The notes below the pieces were generated by a model that was given only the letters and a program-made list of their open reading frames with translations, made no database searches and was not told where the DNA came from. Both the position numbers and the translations under genes were made by a program. This document shows positions 55,931-64,000 of a stretch of 64,000 bases of DNA, in pieces. The stretch spans positions 5,518,001-5,582,000 of the forward strand of contig NZ_CP118270.1 of NCBI RefSeq assembly GCF_028771845.1, read 5' to 3'. The stretch comes from Paenibacillus marchantiae (GTDB taxonomy: Bacteria > Bacillota > Bacilli > Paenibacillales > Paenibacillaceae). Position 1 is the first letter of the stretch. Each line of letters begins with the position of its first letter.

Positions 55931-56083
55931 ATGGCAAAAGACGTATTATGTGAGGTTAATTCATGTCGTCACTGGGCTCAAGAGAACAAATGTAACGCAT
56001 CTTCAATCTACATCGTGAGTCACAGTTCCAAAAAAGTAAGTGAATCCGCTGAAACGGATTGCAAAACATTTGAAGTAAAATAA
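55931..56083 (+). CDS. DUF1540 mini-protein
   Basis: This 50-residue protein has the DUF1540 pattern of four cysteines (CEVNSC, KCNA, DCKTF), likely a metal-binding site. The ATG at 55931 has GAGG eight bases upstream; the frame extends 45 codons further upstream with no ribosome site. Function is unknown. DUF1540 genes are common in spore formers. A terminator follows. Confidence 0.85.
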   Translation: MAKDVLCEVNSCRHWAQENKCNASSIYIVSHSSKKVSESAETDCKTFEVK

Positions 56084-56103
56084 AAATTCAATTTGTACAA
56101 GCT

Positions 56104-56135
56104 AAAGGAGCCCTCGTGGTTCCTTTTTCTTTTTA
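56104..56135 (+). terminator. Terminator after DUF1540 gene
   Basis: AAAGGAGCC and GGTTCCTTT arms (one wobble) are followed by TTCTTTTT on the plus strand. Confidence 0.85.
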
Positions 56136-56149
56136 CATTGTAACAAGAA

Positions 56150-56164
56150 TGATAATTATTATCA
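56150..56164. promoter_or_regulatory. Fur box upstream of HpaB-like gene
   Basis: TGATAATTATTATCA is a perfect 7-1-7 Fur box. It lies about 120 bases upstream of the HpaB-like start and just after the DUF1540 terminator. Confidence 0.88.
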
Positions 56165-56283
56165 AGCTCTTTTCTGCAAAAACTGAACTCCCCTCTCTTC
56201 ATGCACATTGGACTGCCTATTAACGTACACTACGAGAGCAGTCAAACTGCCCATGAACGAATAGATTATAGAGGTGAGTAACG

Positions 56284-57741
56284 ATGCCCGTAAAAAGTGG
56301 CAAACAGTATATCGAACGTATCGATGCCCAGACAGTCCCCTGCTGGTACAAAGGAGAGCTTATTACCGGAAAACGTTCTGAACATTTTGCGTTTGCAGGT
56401 TTGATGGAAACACAAGCGAAGTTGTACGATCTTCAGTCTGATCCACATCTAATCGATACGATGACTTATGCATCTCCTGCTGACGGAAAACCAGTAGGTA
56501 TGTCCTTTCTGCCTCCAACCAGCGCAGATGACTTGCGCAGACGCCGAGAAGCAATGAATATTTGGTCAGGGACTCACCATGGTTTTTTGGGACGATCACC
56601 CGATTATATGAACACAGCAATTATGGCCTTTTATACTGGAGCAGATATTCTTGAAGAAGTATCGCCACAATACGCTGAAAATTTGAGAAACTACTATGCC
56701 TACTGCCGTGATAATGATATTACCCTCTCCCATGCCTTTATCCAGCCTCATGCCAGTAAAATTTCGGGACTATTGGACGCGACCGAAGATGCCATTGCCG
56801 CCAAAGTGGTTGATCGCACTGAAGAAGGTCTGATCATTAATGGTGCATTCATGATGGCCACTCAGGCCGCCACGTCAGACGAAATCCTGGTGTATCCTTC
56901 CCCTTCACCGGCACCGTTCGAAGATGAAAATCCGTTCGCCTTTGCCTTTGCTGTACCGAATGACCTGCCTGGAATTAGCCTGATCTGCCGGGATACCTAC
57001 GCAGCCGAATCTAATTTCAACTATCCACTCAGTTCCAGATATGAAGAGATGGACAACATCGTCATTTTTGATCATGTGCTTGTTCCTCATGAACGGATAT
57101 TCTTCGCCGGTAATGAGGAAATGTCTGGCCGCCTCTTTAGCGGAAGCCATTTTCACATTCACGCAGGACATCAGGTCGTATGCCGGTATATTGCCAAAAC
57201 GGAATTTGTTCTGGGCACCATTCAGTTACTCGCTGACACGCTCGACCAAGCTGCTGAAACGCATGTGGTAGAGAAAACAGCCAGGGTACTCGCGGGTCTT
57301 GAAACGTTAAAAGCACTGGCTCTGGCAGCAGAAGCCGGTGCTATGGAAGATGGACGGGGATTTATAATACCTGCCTCCAAACCGTTAATGGCAGCAAACC
57401 TTTTATTTCCCAAACTGTATCCAGAGATGATTGAAATTTTGCAGCTCTTGGGTTCCAGCGGCGTAATTATGGTGCCTCAGGAAGAAGAATTCCGCTCCGA
57501 AATCGCGCCGCATCTGGATACGTACCTGAGAGGAACCGACATGGTATCTCAGGAACGCACAGCATTGTTCCGCCTAATCTGGGAGCTTGGAGCAGGATCA
57601 TTCGGAGGCAGACAGACCCAGTTCGAACGGTTCTTTTTTGGCAACACGATCACTGTGTCGAATCGGATGTATTCAGCAAGCTCAGCAGATCAATCGTATC
57701 GTCAACTCGTACGCAATTTTATTGCCAAGACCGGCAAATAA
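56284..57741 (+). CDS. 4-hydroxyphenylacetate 3-hydroxylase-family (HpaB-like) monooxygenase
   Basis: This 485-residue protein belongs to the FADH2-dependent HpaB family, which hydroxylates phenols to catechols. Family blocks include YASPADGKPVGMSFLPP, ISLICRDTYAAES and RQTQFERFFFG near the C-terminus. GAGGT lies upstream of ATG. It needs a separate flavin reductase; none lies beside it, although a nitroreductase-family gene is convergent. A Fur box upstream suggests it acts in iron limitation, perhaps in catechol or siderophore chemistry. Confidence 0.9.
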   Translation: MPVKSGKQYIERIDAQTVPCWYKGELITGKRSEHFAFAGLMETQAKLYDLQSDPHLIDTMTYASPADGKPVGMSFLPPTSADDLRRRREAMNIWSGTHHGFLGRSPDYMNTAIMAFYTGADILEEVSPQYAENLRNYYAYCRDNDITLSHAFIQPHASKISGLLDATEDAIAAKVVDRTEEGLIINGAFMMATQAATSDEILVYPSPSPAPFEDENPFAFAFAVPNDLPGISLICRDTYAAESNFNYPLSSRYEEMDNIVIFDHVLVPHERIFFAGNEEMSGRLFSGSHFHIHAGHQVVCRYIAKTEFVLGTIQLLADTLDQAAETHVVEKTARVLAGLETLKALALAAEAGAMEDGRGFIIPASKPLMAANLLFPKLYPEMIEILQLLGSSGVIMVPQEEEFRSEIAPHLDTYLRGTDMVSQERTALFRLIWELGAGSFGGRQTQFERFFFGNTITVSNRMYSASSADQSYRQLVRNFIAKTGK

Positions 57742-57763
57742 GAATGAGGGATGATCCCCTCGT

Positions 57764-58330
57764 TTAAACCAGATGGTCGTAGACCGTCATCAGTTCAGAG
57801 GCTGGTCTGCCTGCGTCGGTGTCCCGAAGTGCAGACTGGTCTCCGTAACCGATGTGGAATACACCCAATACCTTTTCCTCACGCGTTAAACCCATCAAAT
57901 TCATAAACACGGGATGCTGTTGATAATCATTGATCTTCCAGACGGCATTCAAACCTTGTTCCGCTGCCAGGATGCAAAAACGTTTGCTCCAGGCTTTTGC
58001 AGGCAATAAATGGTCCTCCCTGGCACTTGAAGGGGCGACAACAACCAGATGTGCCGGAATAGCTTCTGTATATTGATATGTAGCCCAGTCTCCGTAACGA
58101 TCTGCCAAATGTGGTGGGTAACTCTGTCTGACCGCCTCCAGATACAGTTGACGTCCTTCATTCGCGAACAACATAAACCGCCAAGGCTCTGAACTTATCA
58201 CATATAAAGATGGATCTGCTTCATCAAGCAACCGTCTTATAACCGACTGTGGTACAGGCAACGGGCTGAATTCACAAGTTCCTGTACGTTTCTTGCCGCT
58301 TGCTGCATCTTGTCTCAAACCGGTAGACAT
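57764..58330 (-). CDS. Nitroreductase-family flavoprotein
   Basis: This 188-residue protein has nitroreductase-family features: SSEPWRFMLFANEG near residue 48, and GLTREEKVLGVFHIGYG near the end. It would bind FMN and use NAD(P)H. It is 52 bases downstream of the 267-residue gene and third in the Fur-boxed operon. It could supply reduced flavin to the convergent HpaB-like enzyme; that is inference. Confidence 0.82.
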   Translation of the reverse strand: MSTGLRQDAASGKKRTGTCEFSPLPVPQSVIRRLLDEADPSLYVISSEPWRFMLFANEGRQLYLEAVRQSYPPHLADRYGDWATYQYTEAIPAHLVVVAPSSAREDHLLPAKAWSKRFCILAAEQGLNAVWKINDYQQHPVFMNLMGLTREEKVLGVFHIGYGDQSALRDTDAGRPASELMTVYDHLV

Positions 58331-58382
58331 GGCTCATCCCTCCTTAATCTGCACGATATATAACAACATCCCTTGTCATTCT

Positions 58383-59186
58383 TCACATCAACCAGTTTTT
58401 TTTCGGTTCAGTCTCACTTCTCCACCGATCGACCTCTTCATGCACTCTGGCTTTGTCCTGAACCGTAAATTGATCAGATTCCACCTTCTCTGCGCTCGGA
58501 ATGCTGTCACGAATCAGTCGAATATAATCCATCGAACGGATAAGTGATTGACGTCCCGGGATATATCGAATCTTGCGACCTTCAAGCAAACAATAGATTT
58601 CGATCATACCTGGCAGCTTGCCAAATGCTTCCCAGCAGAACACGCTCACCATATGCTGGAACGCCTCAACCACGTTTGGATCATGGACAACCATATATTT
58701 TTGGATGAGAAGCGAATCCCAGCCCTCTGGCTGCCAGGCCGCCTGGAAGATCATGGACAGATGCATCGACAAGGTAGGAAGCTCCGTTCGCCATTGTTCA
58801 AACAGAATGGTCGGATGCTTCAGATCATCGTTCATTGCAATTGCAAGGGATAATTCATCGGTAATTTTGTTTTTTATATCCCAGTAATGAAGTACTGATT
58901 CGAATCCGGTTGCCTTTCTAGGCCACCACTTTTCGAGTAAATACTGTACAGGCACCTCTTTGCGGACTTCCGGGTCCATACTGTAAAAAGCATTAACTGC
59001 ATGGCTGACTGCATATTGTACACGGTGTCTCCATTGCAGCGGAGAGCGCTGTTCAGCCTCCGGTTCCGGGCGGATGAACCGATGCGGGCTGCGCAGCATC
59101 TCTTCCAATCTGTAATCTTCAAGCAGCCGTACCGGGGCGTCTGACATTCCCGGCTGCAGAGCTGCCTGAACATTATGTCTTAACAT
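58383..59186 (-). CDS. Conserved protein of unknown function, candidate YkuO-like
   Basis: This 267-residue protein has no signal peptide, no membrane segment and no recognised catalytic motif. It lies six bases after the flavodoxin gene. In B. subtilis the Fur-controlled ykuNOP operon has a protein of similar size, YkuO, beside flavodoxins, so a YkuO-like identity is proposed on position and size. I cannot align it here. Confidence 0.7.
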   Translation of the reverse strand: MLRHNVQAALQPGMSDAPVRLLEDYRLEEMLRSPHRFIRPEPEAEQRSPLQWRHRVQYAVSHAVNAFYSMDPEVRKEVPVQYLLEKWWPRKATGFESVLHYWDIKNKITDELSLAIAMNDDLKHPTILFEQWRTELPTLSMHLSMIFQAAWQPEGWDSLLIQKYMVVHDPNVVEAFQHMVSVFCWEAFGKLPGMIEIYCLLEGRKIRYIPGRQSLIRSMDYIRLIRDSIPSAEKVESDQFTVQDKARVHEEVDRWRSETEPKKNWLM

Positions 59187-59192
59187 GAGTTC

Positions 59193-59645
59193 TTAGGACA
59201 CCTGTAATCCGGCAGCAGCAAAACGTTTGCCAAAGTCACGGCACGTGTCCTTCTCCTGCTCCATCGGACTGTATTCAATCTTCAGCATCTCTGGAGATAC
59301 CTCCGCCCCACGTTCCACCAGCTTCGCTGCCGCGAGATCTACGGCTCCGCAGTACTGCTCGTAAGAAGTATCCCCGCTTCCGAACACCGCTGCCCGTTTG
59401 CCACTCAGATCAATCTCATCCAGCTCTTCGTAAAAATCGAGGAATTCATCCGGCAGTTCACCGTCTCCCCACGTGTATACTCCAATGAGAAACCCGTCAT
59501 AATCAAGCACATCAGCTGCATTGCAATCCGTTACGGACTTGAGATCCACTTCATGCCCACCTTGTTTAATTCCTTCGACGATCAGTTCCGCAATCTCTTC
59601 CGTATTTCCTGTCATACTTGCATAAGCCACTAACAATTTAGCCAT
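59193..59645 (-). CDS. Flavodoxin
   Basis: This 150-residue flavodoxin has the FMN phosphate loop ASMTGNTEEIA (residues 9-19) and FMN-binding loops YTWGDGELP (about 58-66) and GSGDTSYEQYCG (about 90-101). It replaces ferredoxin as electron carrier when iron is scarce, which fits the Fur box about 80 bases upstream. GAGGG precedes ATG. First gene of a three-gene operon. Confidence 0.95.
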   Translation of the reverse strand: MAKLLVAYASMTGNTEEIAELIVEGIKQGGHEVDLKSVTDCNAADVLDYDGFLIGVYTWGDGELPDEFLDFYEELDEIDLSGKRAAVFGSGDTSYEQYCGAVDLAAAKLVERGAEVSPEMLKIEYSPMEQEKDTCRDFGKRFAAAGLQVS

Positions 59646-59723
59646 CTATTTTTCCCTCACTTTTTATTGATCATGTCATACTGTTCCTGAAGAAGTAACA
59701 TTTGAATTTATCAAAATCATATG

Positions 59724-59738
59724 TGATAATGATTATCA
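59724..59738. promoter_or_regulatory. Fur box upstream of flavodoxin operon
   Basis: TGATAATGATTATCA is a perfect 7-1-7 Fur box about 80 bases upstream of the flavodoxin start. Confidence 0.9.
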
Positions 59739-59907
59739 TTGTCAAATTAAATTTTCAATCGGTTTCCATTTCAGTATATGGTGATGGACCAAATTCAACA
59801 CCATATTAGGCACTGCACCCTTTCAGGCGCCTACCACAACTGGCGTACAGGCCCTTTTTTGTTGTACAATAGTATCCAAATGACTTTTGAAGGATGGATA
59901 AATCATT

Positions 59908-60771
59908 ATGTACGTAGCAAAGAACTGGAAGGACTATGAAGTAATCGATACAGGAGGCGGCGAAAAGCTGGAGCGTTGGGGCGATGTGATTTTGCGTAGA
60001 CCCGATCCACTGATCATTTGGCCCCTTGAAAAAGAAACCAATGAATGGCGCCAGGTTCACGGCCATTATCACCGCAGTTCTTCGGGCGGCGGCAGCTGGG
60101 ATATGAAAAAACCGATCCCGGAACGCTGGACCATCGGATATGAGAACCTGAAATTTCATATTAAACCAACCAGCTTCAAGCATACCGGTCTGTTCCCTGA
60201 ACAAGCCGCCAACTGGAGCTGGATGATGGATAAAATTGCTGGGGCAGGTCGTCCCATCTCTGTACTAAACCTGTTTGCCTATACAGGCGGTGCAACAGTT
60301 GCTGCTACTTATGCCGGTGCTTCAGTTGTGCACGTGGATGCAGCTAAAGGCATGGTACAGTGGGCCAAAGAAAATGTTCAATTATCTGGCCTCGCGGATC
60401 GTCCTGTTCGTTTCATTACAGATGATGTATTCAAATTCGTACAGCGCGAACAACGTCGCGGCAATCGGTATGACGCGATTATTATGGACCCGCCTTCCTA
60501 TGGCCGTGGCCCTAACGGAGAAACATGGAAGCTGGAAGAGAACCTCTATCCTTTCCTTAAATCCTGTATGGAAATTTTGTCCGATAACCCATTATTCATG
60601 CTGGTCAATTCCTATACAACCGGTATTTCGTCTACCGTTCTGCGCAACATGCTGACAATGACGATGTCTGCCCAATACGGCGGTCAAATTACAGCAGGTG
60701 AAATTGGTCTTCCCATTACCCGTAGTGGTCTGGATCTGCCATGCGGCATCTTGGGCCGCTGGGAGTCCTGA
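59908..60771 (+). CDS. Class I SAM-dependent rRNA methyltransferase (RlmI-like)
   Basis: This 287-residue enzyme has SAM-binding motif LNLFAYTGGATVAA (about 113-126), acidic residue in VVHVDAAKGMVQWA, and catalytic-region motif DAIIMDPPSYGRG (about 190-202), typical of 5-methylcytosine-type 23S rRNA methyltransferases in the RlmI/RlmK group. It overlaps the pseudouridine synthase gene by one base (TGATG). Both act on RNA, so co-expression is sensible. Confidence 0.88.
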   Translation: MYVAKNWKDYEVIDTGGGEKLERWGDVILRRPDPLIIWPLEKETNEWRQVHGHYHRSSSGGGSWDMKKPIPERWTIGYENLKFHIKPTSFKHTGLFPEQAANWSWMMDKIAGAGRPISVLNLFAYTGGATVAATYAGASVVHVDAAKGMVQWAKENVQLSGLADRPVRFITDDVFKFVQREQRRGNRYDAIIMDPPSYGRGPNGETWKLEENLYPFLKSCMEILSDNPLFMLVNSYTTGISSTVLRNMLTMTMSAQYGGQITAGEIGLPITRSGLDLPCGILGRWES

Positions 60772-61505
60772 TGATGTCCGAACATTCGCAAACAACGGGA
60801 AATATTCCGATTCTGTTTGAGGACAATCACTTGTTAGGCATTACGAAACCGGTCAATGTACCTACCCAGGAAGATGCATCAGGTGATCCGGATTTGCTTA
60901 CACTGCTGAAACAGGATTTGAAAGAACGCTATAACAAACCTGGCAACGTTTATCTCGGATTAGTACATCGTCTTGACCGCCCCGTTGGTGGTGCCATGAT
61001 TTTTGCCAAAACATCGAAGGCGGCTTCAAGATTATCCGAGACGGTTCGGGGACGTCATTTCCGCAAAATATATGCGGCTGTTGTACATGGCAAGCTGCCT
61101 GCACAGCACGGGACGTTAAAACACACGCTGCTGAAAGATGCGCGTACCAATACCGTCACCGTTGTGCCTAAGGGTACAGCTGGTGGTAAAGATGCTGTTT
61201 TGGATTACCGGGTCATCGGTGAAAACGACCGTTACAGTCTGGTTCATATTGAGTTGCACACAGGCAGATCTCATCAGATTCGGGTCCAAATGAAAGAAAT
61301 CGGCTGCCCGCTGTTCGGAGATCAGAAGTACGGTGCAGGTGTGAATAAGCCTGGGCAACAAATTGCTCTATGGTCTGCCATCGCTGCTTTTCCCCACCCG
61401 GTAACGAAGGAAGAAATTGTGCTGCAGTCCCTGCCTCCCCGTGAATTTCCATGGGCAGAGTGGCCGGCTGCTGTGTACGATAAAGCATTTAAAGCCGAAC
61501 ATTAA
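60771..61505 (+). CDS. RluA-family pseudouridine synthase
   Basis: About 244 residues with the RluA signature HRLDRPVGG (about residues 65-73, catalytic Asp included). It isomerises uridine to pseudouridine in rRNA or tRNA. There is no S4 domain, so it is the short class. The ATG at 60771 shares a base with the upstream stop; GGGAG lies five bases upstream. The next ATG is also possible. Confidence 0.93.
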   Translation: MMSEHSQTTGNIPILFEDNHLLGITKPVNVPTQEDASGDPDLLTLLKQDLKERYNKPGNVYLGLVHRLDRPVGGAMIFAKTSKAASRLSETVRGRHFRKIYAAVVHGKLPAQHGTLKHTLLKDARTNTVTVVPKGTAGGKDAVLDYRVIGENDRYSLVHIELHTGRSHQIRVQMKEIGCPLFGDQKYGAGVNKPGQQIALWSAIAAFPHPVTKEEIVLQSLPPREFPWAEWPAAVYDKAFKAEH

Positions 61506-61554
61506 TTGATATATTTAAAATAATCATTCACAGGATCAGGTCAAATCTGACCGT

Positions 61555-61602
61555 AAACCGTGTCATCCAGATTCCTTATCTGAATGGCGCGGTTTTTTTT
61601 AC
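61555..61602 (+). terminator. Terminator after pseudouridine synthase gene
   Basis: AAACCG...CAGAT and ATCTG...CGGTTT arms are followed by TTTTTTT on the plus strand. Confidence 0.88.
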
Positions 61603-61625
61603 TCCAATGGAAAGGAAGACCTACT

Positions 61626-61970
61626 ATGACACCTTTTACGAAGCAGGTCGTCGCCATCATCGCAGCAATCCCTGAGGGAAAAGTCATGACCTATGGACAG
61701 ATTGCCGCTCATGCAGGCAGCCCGAGAGCTGCCCGACAGGTTGTGCGCATTCTGCACTCCATGAGCCGGAAGGAGCGGCTTCCCTGGCACCGCGTCGTCA
61801 ATGCCAAAGGTCTGATAGCCATTCCCGACGAGCATTCACGCCTGATGCAGGAGACGGAGCTTATTAGCGAGGGTGTTGAATTTCAGATGGATGGGAGTAT
61901 CAACCTTAGACTCTTTGGTCATGATCCTGGTCCTACCTTCCTCTTTGATTCATCAGCCGATGAAGAATAA
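61626..61970 (+). CDS. Alkyltransferase-like DNA repair protein (ATL)
   Basis: About 114 residues, matching the DNA-binding domain of O6-alkylguanine alkyltransferases. The active-site motif reads PWHRV (W54) where the transferases have PCHRV. Trp in place of Cys is the mark of ATL proteins, which bind O6-alkylguanine but do not remove it and instead flag the lesion for nucleotide excision repair. The helix-turn-helix segment YGQIAAHAGSPRAARQV is intact. AAGGA lies upstream of ATG. The start at 61626 avoids an extra 14 codons with no ribosome site. Confidence 0.9.
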   Translation: MTPFTKQVVAIIAAIPEGKVMTYGQIAAHAGSPRAARQVVRILHSMSRKERLPWHRVVNAKGLIAIPDEHSRLMQETELISEGVEFQMDGSINLRLFGHDPGPTFLFDSSADEE

Positions 61971-61988
61971 CGTCAAAACAAGGCAAAA

Positions 61989-62034
61989 CAAAAAGAGAGT
62001 TCAAGCAGTGTGATCTGCCTGAACTCTCTTTTGT
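61989..62034. terminator. Bidirectional terminator
   Basis: AAAAGAGAGTTCA and TGAACTCTCTTTT arms lie between convergent ATL and exporter genes. Confidence 0.92.
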
Positions 62035-62082
62035 ATATATAAGACCTTTATTGAATGAATAATAACAGTAATCTAGGTTGAT

Positions 62083-63594
62083 TTATGCTGTTGCATTCAC
62101 TTTCTGTTGCTCAGTTGTTACATGTTCAGTAGCCGGTTTTGTTTTACGGATGAAGAAGGCCAGAACCAGAGCAACGACTGTCATTGCGGTCGCTATAATA
62201 AAAGCATAGTTTACCCCGTAGATGGTTGCATCTGCGGTAGCACGAAGCATTGCAGCCTTATCATCTGTAGCGATTTGGCCTGTAGCCAAGGTATCTGCCA
62301 GATGGGATTTCAACTTGCTACTCATAATCGTAACGAGAATCGCTGTACCAATCGCACCCGCAACCGTACGCAGTGTGTTGGACATCGCTGTACCATGCGC
62401 ATTCAGACGCTGTGGCAGCTGATTCAGACCCGCTGTTTGAATTGGCATCATCAACATCGACATACCGAACATACGAGCTGTGTAGATAAACATCATGTAA
62501 CCATAAGTAGTATCGATCGACAGGCGGCTGAGCCCCCAAGTTGTGATAGCGGTAATTGCAAGACCGGCAACGGACAACCAGCGTGCTCCGACTTTATCGA
62601 AGATGCGACCTGTGATTGGAGACATAATCCCCATCAAGATGGCGCCCGGCATCATCAGCAAACCGGATTCAATCGGTGAGAATCCACGAATATTTTGCAG
62701 GAAAATCGGAAGCAAAATCATACCTGCAAACATCGCCATCGTAACGAGCATGTTAATAATCGTTGTTAATGTATACATGTTGTATTTGAAAATACGGAAC
62801 TCCAAGAGTGGATGATCGGTTGTCATCTGTCTAATCACGAACAGAATCAAGGATAACGCCCCTACGACCAGACAAGCAATTACAATTGCACTGCCCCATC
62901 CGTCTGTACCCGCATCACTGAAGCCGTACAGCAAGCTACCAAAACCGAGTGTGGATAAAATAACACCTGGGTAGTCCAATTTAGGTTTGGATTGACGTGT
63001 TACATTTTTGACAAACGCAATACCGATTGCAGTTGCAATAACGGAGAATGGCAAAATGATATAGAACAACAGTCTCCAGGAATAATGCTCAACCACATAA
63101 CCTGACAATGTTGGTCCAATGGCCGGAGCGAGAATCATCGCGATCCCCATTGTGCCCATCGCCTGACCACGCTTCTCAATAGGGAAGATCGTCAAGAATA
63201 CAACCGTCATCAGAGGCATCAGGATACCTGCACCTGCCGCTTGAATAACACGACCTACCATCAGGATAGCAAAGTTCGGACTTAAACCACAGACCAAGGT
63301 TCCTAATGTAAATAGCGTCATGGCTGTAATAAAAATTTGACGTGTGGAGAATTTAGCGATCAGATACGCCGTAACCGGAATCAACACACCATTGACGAGC
63401 ATATAACCCGTAGTCAACCATTGTGCTTTGTTCGCTCCGATGCCGAGGTCCTCCATAATTTTAGGAAGAGCTACGTTCATCAAAGTTTGGTTCAGGAAGG
63501 CGACGAATGCACCGATTAACAATGCGGCCACAATCGGGCCTTTCCTAATATTGTCCATCGCTGAGGATGGCGCTGCTGCTGCAGTAGTACTCAT
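62083..63594 (-). CDS. DHA2-family MFS drug exporter (EmrB/QacA type)
   Basis: This 503-residue protein has about fourteen membrane segments and the DHA2 motif near GRVIQAAGAGILMPL. It should export drugs or toxic compounds by proton antiport. The ATG overlaps the stop of the MarR gene by four bases, so the two are co-transcribed. Confidence 0.93.
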   Translation of the reverse strand: MSTTAAAAPSSAMDNIRKGPIVAALLIGAFVAFLNQTLMNVALPKIMEDLGIGANKAQWLTTGYMLVNGVLIPVTAYLIAKFSTRQIFITAMTLFTLGTLVCGLSPNFAILMVGRVIQAAGAGILMPLMTVVFLTIFPIEKRGQAMGTMGIAMILAPAIGPTLSGYVVEHYSWRLLFYIILPFSVIATAIGIAFVKNVTRQSKPKLDYPGVILSTLGFGSLLYGFSDAGTDGWGSAIVIACLVVGALSLILFVIRQMTTDHPLLEFRIFKYNMYTLTTIINMLVTMAMFAGMILLPIFLQNIRGFSPIESGLLMMPGAILMGIMSPITGRIFDKVGARWLSVAGLAITAITTWGLSRLSIDTTYGYMMFIYTARMFGMSMLMMPIQTAGLNQLPQRLNAHGTAMSNTLRTVAGAIGTAILVTIMSSKLKSHLADTLATGQIATDDKAAMLRATADATIYGVNYAFIIATAMTVVALVLAFFIRKTKPATEHVTTEQQKVNATA

Positions 63595-64000
63595 TGGTTG
63601 TTCATCTCTCTTCCTTCTAACTTTTCAATCATTTGATTATGAATTCTTAGCAGGTGCTCAAGGTCTTCCTTCGGGATATCCAGAATAGGTGACACTCGCT
63701 CCATCCACAAACGGTGTGTTTCCTCCTGAGCCTGTTCCCCTTTGTCCGTAATCTGAAGCTTTACAGATCGACGGTCCGAGTCGGATCGCGTTCGAACAAT
63801 GTACTCACCCTTGACCAGACGCTCCACCACAGCGCTCATGGAGCTGCTGCCCATATGACAGAGATCAGCCACTTCATTGATACCGATCGAAGGGCGCTCC
63901 TTCAAAATGGATAACACCATAAATTGAATCGAAGTGAGCTCAATTTCCTTGTTTTCATTCCAGAATGCCCGGAAGAGCAGTTGATTGACCTGCCGAAACG
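63591..64000 (-). CDS. MarR-family transcriptional regulator, 5' end outside window
   Basis: The window shows the last 136 or so codons. The frame stays open to the right edge (from FRQVNQLLF), so the start is outside. The winged helix has INEVADLCHMGSSSMSAVVERLVKGEYI and the wing RTRSDSDRRSVKLQIT. It is probably the local repressor of the coupled DHA2 exporter, released by a phenolic or drug ligand. Confidence 0.9.
   Translation of the reverse strand, partial: FRQVNQLLFRAFWNENKEIELTSIQFMVLSILKERPSIGINEVADLCHMGSSSMSAVVERLVKGEYIVRTRSDSDRRSVKLQITDKGEQAQEETHRLWMERVSPILDIPKEDLEHLLRIHNQMIEKLEGREMNNQ

Noticed and set aside
57746..57761. Short hairpin between HpaB-like and nitroreductase genes as terminator
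   Set aside because: The stem is only about five bases with no T-run.

Overview
The window looks like chromosomal DNA from a Gram-positive, spore-forming bacterium of the Paenibacillus type. The evidence is moderate GC, strong AGGAGG-type ribosome binding sites, TTG/GTG starts, a CotF-like spore coat protein, a very large SLH-anchored secreted galactanase, a LicT/RAT antitermination module, CcpA-type cre sites, classical 7-1-7 Fur boxes and a Bce-type peptide-sensing module. No rRNA, tRNA, insertion sequence, prophage or CRISPR array was seen. Both window edges cut genes: a PTS permease on the left and a MarR regulator on the right.

Layout. 1-2059: a beta-glucoside PTS permease and its BglG/LicT antiterminator, each behind its own RAT/terminator. 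2292-3464: a membrane metallophosphoesterase. 3679-8383: an oxidative pentose phosphate operon (zwf-tal-gndA) divergent from a LysR regulator. 8492-13736: a cupin, an aldo/keto reductase with an XRE/MmyB-type regulator, and proteins of unknown function. 13859-18129: zinc-ribbon membrane proteins, an SPFH protein with five zinc ribbons, a decayed zinc-ribbon paralogue and an ankyrin protein. 18247-22712: an MFS plus ABC export operon. 23040-30341: a serine hydrolase, membrane and spore coat proteins, an ECF41-type sigma factor with its carboxymuconolactone decarboxylase-like partner, and a Rieske oxygenase. 30466-37708: a second cupin, then a run of SMI1/KNR4, leucine-rich, beta-propeller and small orphan proteins that resembles an orphan immunity-gene island and includes one gene split by a stop codon. 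37895-38626: a ZIP transporter. 38732-43301: a complete bceRSAB-like module. 43383-45526: an SPFH protein paired with a divergent NAD-kinase-like protein. 45769-46791: a Fur-boxed siderophore-binding lipoprotein. 46946-51304: the surface galactanase. 51546-55567: a YceI protein, a two-component system and a lone AAA ATPase. 55931-59645: a DUF1540 mini-protein, a Fur-boxed HpaB-like monooxygenase, and a Fur-boxed flavodoxin / YkuO-like / nitroreductase operon. 59908-61970: rRNA methyltransferase, pseudouridine synthase and an alkyltransferase-like DNA-repair protein. 62083-64000: a MarR-controlled DHA2 drug exporter.

How the genes work together. Carbon control appears as cre and RAT sites in front of beta-glucoside uptake and a cre-like site in front of galactan degradation. 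Iron control appears as three Fur boxes within about 14 kb, tying siderophore capture to a flavodoxin operon and a flavin-dependent monooxygenase. Several modules handle envelope or antimicrobial stress (Bce module, two SPFH modules, ABC/MFS exporters, MarR-DHA2). The least explained parts are the zinc-ribbon/SPFH cluster, the SPFH/NAD-kinase-like pair with its own operator-like promoter, and the orphan immunity-like island. All functions are read from sequence alone; family calls made by eye could be wrong where confidence is low.
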